From contig JAIWOH010000105.1 in the NCBI GenBank assembly GCA_020216985.1, forward strand, positions 1 through 10,000: a stretch of DNA of 10,000 nt, in the 5' to 3' direction. Made by a program: the position numbers and the translations under genes. The notes beneath the pieces are model-generated. The model saw only the letters and a program-made list of their open reading frames with translations. It had not been told where the DNA came from and did no database searches. This DNA comes from Nitrospira sp. (GTDB taxonomy: Bacteria; Nitrospirota; Nitrospiria; Nitrospirales; Nitrospiraceae). Position 1 is the stretch's first letter, and the number at the start of each line of letters is the position of its first letter. This document shows positions 6,234-10,000 of the stretch, in pieces.

Positions 6234-8501
6234 CTAAAACTCCTCGAACTCCCCTTCCTTGCCATTCCCCGTCGCAAGCGCGACCGTCCCCGCCGCGTAA
6301 GGCTTCCTTACTTTTGCCGGCCCGATGAGACCATGTTCCGGCCCGGCAGCCGTGATGACGGACGGTTTCGCGGCTGGATGGAGAACGGCGGGGTGCGCAT
6401 CCCTCTCGACCGGTTCATCTCCCTCAGGTCGGCGGATTGTGAATCGCTTCACAATCTGCAAGAGCTCCTTCATCTGGTCTTTCATCGACTGGGCCGCCGA
6501 GGTGGTTTGTTCCACAAGCGCGGCGTTCTGTTGGGTGGTTTCGTCCATCGACAAGAGGGCCTTGTTCACCTCGTCGATCCCGCCGGCCTGTTCCTGCGAG
6601 GCTGCGCTGATCTCCGCGATGATGTCCGCAACCCGTTTCACCGCATTGACCACCTCTTCCAGCGTCTTCCCTGATTGGGTGACCAGTTCGCCTCCCTCCT
6701 CCACGCATTGGAGAGACTCGTTGATCAACCCCTTGATCTCTTTGGCCGCCATGGCCGACCGCTGAGCAAGATTCCGCACTTCGGCGGCCACCACGGCAAA
6801 CCCCCTCCCATGCTCTCCCGCTCGGGCCGCTTCCACCGCGGCGTTCAAGGCCAGCAAGTTGGTTTGGAACGCAATCTCGTCGACCACCGTGATGATATCG
6901 GCGATTTTCTTGCTGCTCTTGGTGATCCCCCCCATCGCCTCGACAGCCCGGCTGGTGACGGCCCCCCCCTTGATGGCGAGATCGCGAGAGGCGATAGCCA
7001 ACTGATTGGCCTGTTTGGCATTGTCCGCGTTCTGGCGGACCGTGGAATTCAGTTCTTCCATCGATGCGGAGGTTTCTTCCAGCGCCGAAGCCTGCTCGGT
7101 CGTTCGTTGCGAAAGATCTTCATTGCCCTTGGTGATCTCTTCCGAGCCGGCGGTCACCGTTTCGACGGCGGTACGGACCGTAGCGATGGTGTTCCTCAAC
7201 TCGGCAAGCGCAGCGTTGATGCTCGTTTTGATTGTGCCCAACTCCCCCTGGTATTCTCCCTGAACTTCCTGCGTCAGGTCGCCTTGTGCCAGCGCGCCGA
7301 GCGACTTCTCCACTTCGGCCATGCAGGCTTCCAGGTCCTGCCGCTTCGTCTTTTGCTCAGTGATATCCGTTGCGAATTTCACGACCTTGAATGGCCTGCC
7401 CATTTCGTCCGCCACCGGACAATAGGCAGCCTGAAGCCACACCTCTTTTCCATTCTTCCCAATCCGCCGATACACACCGGTATCGGTCTCATTCCGGTTG
7501 AGCTTTTTCCAGAATTCCACGTACTCGCCGGTGCCGGTCCAGGCCGGATCGCAGAACATCCGGTGATGTCGGCCCTTGATCTCGTCCAATGAGTACCCCA
7601 TGAGTTTCAGGAAATTCTCGTTGGCCGTGAGGACCGTGCCGTCCAGGTCGAACTCGATGGTCGCGTACAATCGATTGATGCCGTCGAGGAGCCCCTTCAT
7701 GTTCTGACGCTGGATCTCCTGTTCCGTGATGTCGTACCACACCCCCAAGTACTTCCTGGGCTTGCCGGTTGTTTTATCGATGAACGGCGCGATCACGGCA
7801 TCCACATAATAGGGCGTCCCGTCTTTGGCGCGATTTTTTATGACTCCTCGAAAGATTTGCCCCCGCCCGATCGTGGCCCACATCTGTTTGAACACCTCTT
7901 TGGGCATGTCCGGATGGCGCGTCGTATCGTGGCCGAACCCGATCAACTCATCTTTGGGATACTTCGAGACCTGAAGGAATTTCTCATTGACCGACATAAT
8001 ATTGCCCTTCAGGTCGGATTCCGACACGATGCTGGTGACATTCAGGATCTCTTCTCGGACTTTCAGCTCTTCCCGCATGTGTTCGATTGCGGTTTCCCTG
8101 TCTGTCACATCCGACGCGAATTTGACGACCTTAAAAGGTTTCCCTTTCCGATCCATAAGCGGGTAGTAGGCCGCCTGAATCCAGATAACCCTGCCGTCCT
8201 TCGCGACTCGCGCATAGGTTCCCGCCTCGTATTCGCCACGATTGAGCTTGGCCCAAAAAGCTTGATACTCAAGGCTATTCGCATAGGCCGCGTCACAGAA
8301 TATCCGGTGATGTCGGCCCTTGATCTCGCCCAATGAGTACCCCATGAGTTTCAGGAAATTCTCGTTGGCCGTGAGGACCGTGCCGTCCGGGTCGAACTCG
8401 ATGACGGCCTGGACCCGGTCGATAGCCTGCAGCTTCAAGGCGCACTCGTTTCTTCCTCCGGTTTTCTTCCTGCCGGCCTTTGTTTTCTTGGCGGTTGCCA
8501 T
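6234..8501 (-). CDS. Cytoplasmic methyl-accepting chemotaxis protein with three PAS domains
   Basis: This 755-residue soluble chemoreceptor has no hydrophobic segment and starts with a Lys-rich tail. PAS1 (about 28-136) and PAS3 (about 277-385) share the GRHHR-FCD type; PAS2 (about 155-265) is Aer-like with TRHPDMP (194-200). A HAMP-like segment (about 388-440) with [10 protein letters not shown] and [11 protein letters not shown] leads to the signalling domain (about 440-690), whose tip [20 protein letters not shown] is identical to that of the membrane receptor. [18 protein letters not shown] fits an adaptation segment. The tail ends in EFEEF (751-755), a CheR/CheB docking pentapeptide. The order resembles BdlA- and Aer-like cytosolic receptors that bind FAD or haem, so redox or oxygen sensing is a reasonable inference; the cofactor cannot be read from sequence. 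G7 and G8 runs occur in the coding strand. ATG 8501 follows GGGGA by 6 bases. Confidence 0.94.
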   Translation of the reverse strand: MATAKKTKAGRKKTGGRNECALKLQAIDRVQAVIEFDPDGTVLTANENFLKLMGYSLGEIKGRHHRIFCDAAYANSLEYQAFWAKLNRGEYEAGTYARVAKDGRVIWIQAAYYPLMDRKGKPFKVVKFASDVTDRETAIEHMREELKVREEILNVTSIVSESDLKGNIMSVNEKFLQVSKYPKDELIGFGHDTTRHPDMPKEVFKQMWATIGRGQIFRGVIKNRAKDGTPYYVDAVIAPFIDKTTGKPRKYLGVWYDITEQEIQRQNMKGLLDGINRLYATIEFDLDGTVLTANENFLKLMGYSLDEIKGRHHRMFCDPAWTGTGEYVEFWKKLNRNETDTGVYRRIGKNGKEVWLQAAYCPVADEMGRPFKVVKFATDITEQKTKRQDLEACMAEVEKSLGALAQGDLTQEVQGEYQGELGTIKTSINAALAELRNTIATVRTAVETVTAGSEEITKGNEDLSQRTTEQASALEETSASMEELNSTVRQNADNAKQANQLAIASRDLAIKGGAVTSRAVEAMGGITKSSKKIADIITVVDEIAFQTNLLALNAAVEAARAGEHGRGFAVVAAEVRNLAQRSAMAAKEIKGLINESLQCVEEGGELVTQSGKTLEEVVNAVKRVADIIAEISAASQEQAGGIDEVNKALLSMDETTQQNAALVEQTTSAAQSMKDQMKELLQIVKRFTIRRPEGDEPVERDAHPAVLHPAAKPSVITAAGPEHGLIGPAKVRKPYAAGTVALATGNGKEGEFEEF
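7558..7659. repeat. Intragenic direct repeat, copy in PAS3
   Basis: This 102-bp block matches 8302-8403 at 100 of 102 positions, offset by 744 bp (248 codons). It encodes the N-terminal half of PAS3, through [17 protein letters not shown]. Identity falls on both sides, which points to recent duplication or gene conversion. Confidence 0.9.
8302..8403. repeat. Intragenic direct repeat, copy in PAS1
   Basis: This is the partner of 7558-7659, encoding the same half of PAS1 with a Gly where PAS3 has Asp (GYSLGEI against GYSLDEI). The other mismatch changes Pro to Leu before DGTVLTAN. Confidence 0.9.
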
Positions 8502-8532
8502 AGTCTTTCCCCTACGATGATTATGCGCCGTT

Positions 8533-8555
8533 CGTCTTTCGTGAGGCGTGACACG
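8533..8555. repeat. CGTGA-type repeat in the cheW-receptor gap
   Basis: CGTCTTTCGTGAGGCGTGACACG aligns at 19 of 23 positions with the minus-strand sequence of 1538-1560. It lies in the 131-bp gap between cheW and the cytoplasmic receptor gene, where I see no promoter. Confidence 0.5.
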
Positions 8556-8632
8556 GGGCTCGGCCTCGGAACCGGAGGCTTCCCGCCGCCCGCTTCACAC
8601 AGTTTCGCGACAAACCTCTTGGGTCACGCGTG

Positions 8633-9148
8633 CTATGCCGCCGTGGTTGCCGCTCCCTGCACATCGTCTTCCAACAGCAGGCGATCCATGTCCAGAAGAG
8701 CCACCAGCCTCTCTCCGGATTTGCCGATACCGCTGATGAATTGGATATCGACTTTCACCCCCAACCGCGGAGGCGGCTGGATGTCTTTTTTGTCGAGATT
8801 GAGCACGTCGGAGACAGAATCAACTACGAGTCCCATGATTTTGTCCCTCACGACGACGAGAATGATGACCGTGAATGCCGTGTACTCGATCGTCGGCATG
8901 CCGAATTTGGTCCGGAGTTCCACGATCGGCACGATCGTGCCGCGGAGATTGAGCACCCCTTTGATATACGCCGGCGTGTTGGGAATCCTGGTCACGGCCG
9001 TGTACCCCTTGATCTCCTTGACGCGAAGGATGTCAACCCCGTAGGACTCTTCTCCCAGCTTGAACGTCAGAAACTGGCCGCCATCCGTCATCAAACCGGC
9101 CTGTTGATCGAATTCCGTTGTCGCCGTCTCGAACGCTGCCGCGGTCAT
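8633..9148 (-). CDS. cheW: CheW: chemoreceptor-kinase coupling protein
   Basis: CheW is the scaffold linking receptor tips to the P5 domain of CheA in chemosensory arrays. The 171-residue protein shows the two-subdomain SH3-like fold signature: FLTFKLGEESYGVDILRVKEI (starting at residue 26, shown as far as about 46), then RIPNTPAYIKGVLNLRG with N67-L-R-G70, TIVPIVELR to R79, and the late motif ISGIGKSGERLVALLDMDRLL. The N-terminal 24 residues are a variable extension. I chose ATG 9148 because AAGGGGG is 5 bases upstream; the open frame to 9211 starts inside a dispersed repeat and its extra residues do not look like CheW. A sigma-28-type promoter at 9293-9319 gives a leader of about 140 bases. 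It is the first gene of the chemotaxis cluster, 131 bp ahead of the cytoplasmic receptor gene. Identification is secure. Confidence 0.96.
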   Translation of the reverse strand: MTAAAFETATTEFDQQAGLMTDGGQFLTFKLGEESYGVDILRVKEIKGYTAVTRIPNTPAYIKGVLNLRGTIVPIVELRTKFGMPTIEYTAFTVIILVVVRDKIMGLVVDSVSDVLNLDKKDIQPPPRLGVKVDIQFISGIGKSGERLVALLDMDRLLLEDDVQGAATTAA

Positions 9149-9195
9149 AGAATCCCCCTTCGTAAAACGTACCTCGTGGATGAGTGTTGGATTGC

Positions 9196-9263
9196 GAGCT
9201 TCAAGTTTCATGTGGAGAAGAAAGCATCAAAACCTGAAACATGAAACACGCAGCGTGAAACTC
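9196..9263. repeat. GAAAC-type repeat in the cheW leader
   Basis: Arms CTTCAAGTTTCATG and CCTGAAACATGAAAC flank an A-rich spacer, followed by CGCAGCGTGAAACTC. It shares CATGAAACT-GAA with 745-798 and 9704-9740. It lies between the predicted transcription start and the cheW ribosome site, so it would be transcribed as leader RNA and could fold. Confidence 0.65.
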
Positions 9264-9292
9264 AATACACGACATCCGGGCCGTTAGGTCCG

Positions 9293-9319
9293 CTATCGGA
9301 TTCACCGGAGGAAACTTGA
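9293..9319 (-). promoter_or_regulatory. Sigma-28 (FliA) promoter of the cheW-led chemotaxis operon
   Basis: The minus strand reads TCAAGTTT (9319-9312), exactly 11 bases, then TCCGATAG (9300-9293). The FliA consensus is TAAAGTTT-N11-GCCGATAA, so 7 of 8 and 6 of 8 positions match with ideal spacing. It lies 16 bases downstream of the ferredoxin stop codon. Transcription would start near 9286 and run through cheW and the receptor genes. It implies co-expression with late flagellar genes. Confidence 0.75.
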
Positions 9320-9335
9320 GCCGCCTCACCCGCTT

Positions 9336-9683
9336 CTACCCTCTGACCCCCGCCCATACTTTGTCGTGATCGATCATCTTGTTCGGATGAAGGCGACGCG
9401 CCCGTTCCAGCAACGCGGTGCGCGACTCCGGCCGCTCCGGATCGGGCACGCAACAATCGCCCAATGGACACACGGAGGCACACTGAGGCTCATTGAAATG
9501 GCCGACGCACTCGGTGCATCGTTCGTACGCGATGACATAAATGTCGTCCTTGATGCCCAATTGCCCCGCAACACGATAGCCGTTCGATTCGGCGGCGCTG
9601 CGCTTGTCGAAGATCGCCTGGTTGGGGCAAGCCGGCAAACAGGCGTCACAGGCGATGCAGTTGTTGTTGATCATGAGCGCCAT
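9336..9683 (-). CDS. 2[4Fe-4S] ferredoxin, Alvin/YfhL type
   Basis: This is a small cytoplasmic electron carrier of 115 residues. Cluster motifs are complete: C-IAC-DAC-LPACP (CxxCxxCxxxCP) near the N-terminus, and C-TEC-x8-C-ASVCP near residues 55-75. The eight-residue insertion in the second motif and the C-terminal extension after the last cysteine are characteristic of the Allochromatium-type ferredoxins, which have one cluster of very low potential. An unusual extra CC follows in GDCCVPDPERPES. ATG 9683 has GGAG about 7 bases upstream. No clear promoter is seen on its side; a dispersed repeat (9704-9740) lies in its upstream region. The sigma-28 promoter begins just after its stop codon, so it is probably a separate unit from the chemotaxis genes. 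The redox partner is unknown. Confidence 0.9.
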   Translation of the reverse strand: MALMINNNCIACDACLPACPNQAIFDKRSAAESNGYRVAGQLGIKDDIYVIAYERCTECVGHFNEPQCASVCPLGDCCVPDPERPESRTALLERARRLHPNKMIDHDKVWAGVRG

Positions 9684-9703
9684 AAGATCTCCAGAGATGT
9701 TTT

Positions 9704-9740
9704 TTCAGGTTTTCCAACGATGAAACTCGAAATCTGAAGC
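9704..9740. repeat. GAAAC-type repeat upstream of the ferredoxin gene
   Basis: TTCAGGTTTTCCAACG is followed by ATGAAACTCGAAATCTGAAG. The 15-base ATGAAACTCGAAATC is shared exactly with the minus strand of 745-798, though the two are about 9 kb apart. It lies within the 132-bp divergent region between the ferredoxin gene and the plus-strand gene. Confidence 0.65.
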
Positions 9741-9761
9741 ATGGAACGCTTCTTCCCTCCG

Positions 9762-9790
9762 TTGACATACCCCGCCGGAAATCCTACACT
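9762..9790 (+). promoter_or_regulatory. Sigma-70 promoter of the plus-strand coiled-coil gene
   Basis: TTGACA (9762-9767), a 17-base spacer and TACACT (9785-9790) form a near-consensus housekeeping promoter. Transcription would start near 9797, about 19 bases before ATG 9816, a short leader holding just the AGGAG ribosome site. Confidence 0.8.
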
Positions 9791-9815
9791 GCTCGCGCTC
9801 ACACACAGGAGAACC

Positions 9816-10000
9816 ATGGATTCCGAATCCCTTGCCCAGGTTGAACGGATCGTGACGGCGGCCACCGAAGCCCTGCGCCGCGACATCGCCGAGCTGCGCC
9901 AAACCCAAGAAACCACGGCTGCCGGACTGCATCAGGAAATCGCTGCCTCCGCTGACGGCCTCCGCCAGGAAATCGCCGCGACCGCCTCCAGCTTGCGCCA
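9816..10000 (+). CDS. Coiled-coil protein with 11-residue repeats (partial, continues beyond window)
   Basis: This gene is transcribed away from the ferredoxin and chemotaxis genes. The first 61 residues are visible, rich in Ala, Glu, Gln and Leu with no Pro or Gly-rich breaks, and predicted to be one long helix. L-x-x-(D/E)-I-A units recur: LRRDIA at 20, LHQEIA at 38 and LRQEIA at 49, with LR at 60. The spacings are 18, 11 and 11, suggesting hendecad repeats with one heptad phase change. ATG 9816 has AGGAG 5 bases upstream and a strong sigma-70 promoter. I do not recognise the family; the visible part shows neither a signal peptide nor a membrane segment. It could be a cytoskeletal, partner-binding or signalling coiled coil, but the function is not determined by what is visible. 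Confidence 0.8.
   Translation, partial: MDSESLAQVERIVTAATEALRRDIAELRQTQETTAAGLHQEIAASADGLRQEIAATASSLR

Noticed and set aside
8563..8579. GCCTC/GAGGC hairpin in the cheW-receptor gap as a terminator
   Set aside because: Only five clean base pairs and no T-run on either side; it could be chance in GC-rich sequence.
9149..9211. N-terminal extension of CheW to ATG 9211
   Set aside because: The extra residues are encoded partly by the dispersed repeat, there is no ribosome site, and ATG 9148 has a strong one.
9687..9698. ATCTC-CA-GAGAT dyad over the ferredoxin ribosome site
   Set aside because: Five-base arms with a two-base centre are too short to separate from chance, and no regulator is implicated.

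Overview
This window is a chemotaxis signalling locus, almost wholly on the minus strand, from a bacterium of roughly 58-60 % GC. I could run no searches. The gene content, the base composition and a family of short GAAAC-type repeats at gene junctions recall Nitrospira-like genomes, but that assignment is an inference from memory and only moderately secure.

Layout, in the direction of transcription (right to left): cheW (9148-8633), a cytoplasmic three-PAS chemoreceptor (8501-6234), a small stand-alone CZB zinc-binding protein (6167-5796), a membrane chemoreceptor with HAMP and two PAS domains (5675-2736), cheR (2381-1563), cheD (1450-809) and cheB (722 to beyond the left edge). Upstream of cheW lies a gene for a 2[4Fe-4S] ferredoxin (9683-9336, minus). 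Divergent from it, a coiled-coil protein starts at 9816 on the plus strand and leaves the window. No cheA, cheY or cheC lies within the window.

The genes form one adaptation and signalling set. The two receptors have closely matching signalling tips and both end in EFEEF, which fits the CheR/CheB docking pentapeptide. The CheR carries the longer beta-subdomain loop expected of a pentapeptide-dependent methyltransferase. CheR methylates, CheB demethylates or deamidates, CheD deamidates receptor glutamines, and CheW couples receptors to a kinase encoded elsewhere. Both receptors contain an Aer-like PAS with a RHPDMP motif, so redox or energy sensing is likely. The CZB protein between them may add a zinc- or oxidant-responsive input in trans.

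Two sigma-28 (FliA)-type promoters can be read by eye. One lies upstream of cheW (TCAAGTTT-N11-TCCGATAG). The other lies in the long gap upstream of cheR (TCAAGAAT-N12-GCCGATAA). They would tie the locus to the flagellar late-gene programme and split it into two transcription units. The divergent plus-strand gene has a strong sigma-70 promoter (TTGACA-N17-TACACT).

Short dispersed repeats sit at several gene junctions. One appears to have been absorbed in frame into the CheB interdomain linker, and a tandem heptamer is in frame near the N-terminus of CheD.
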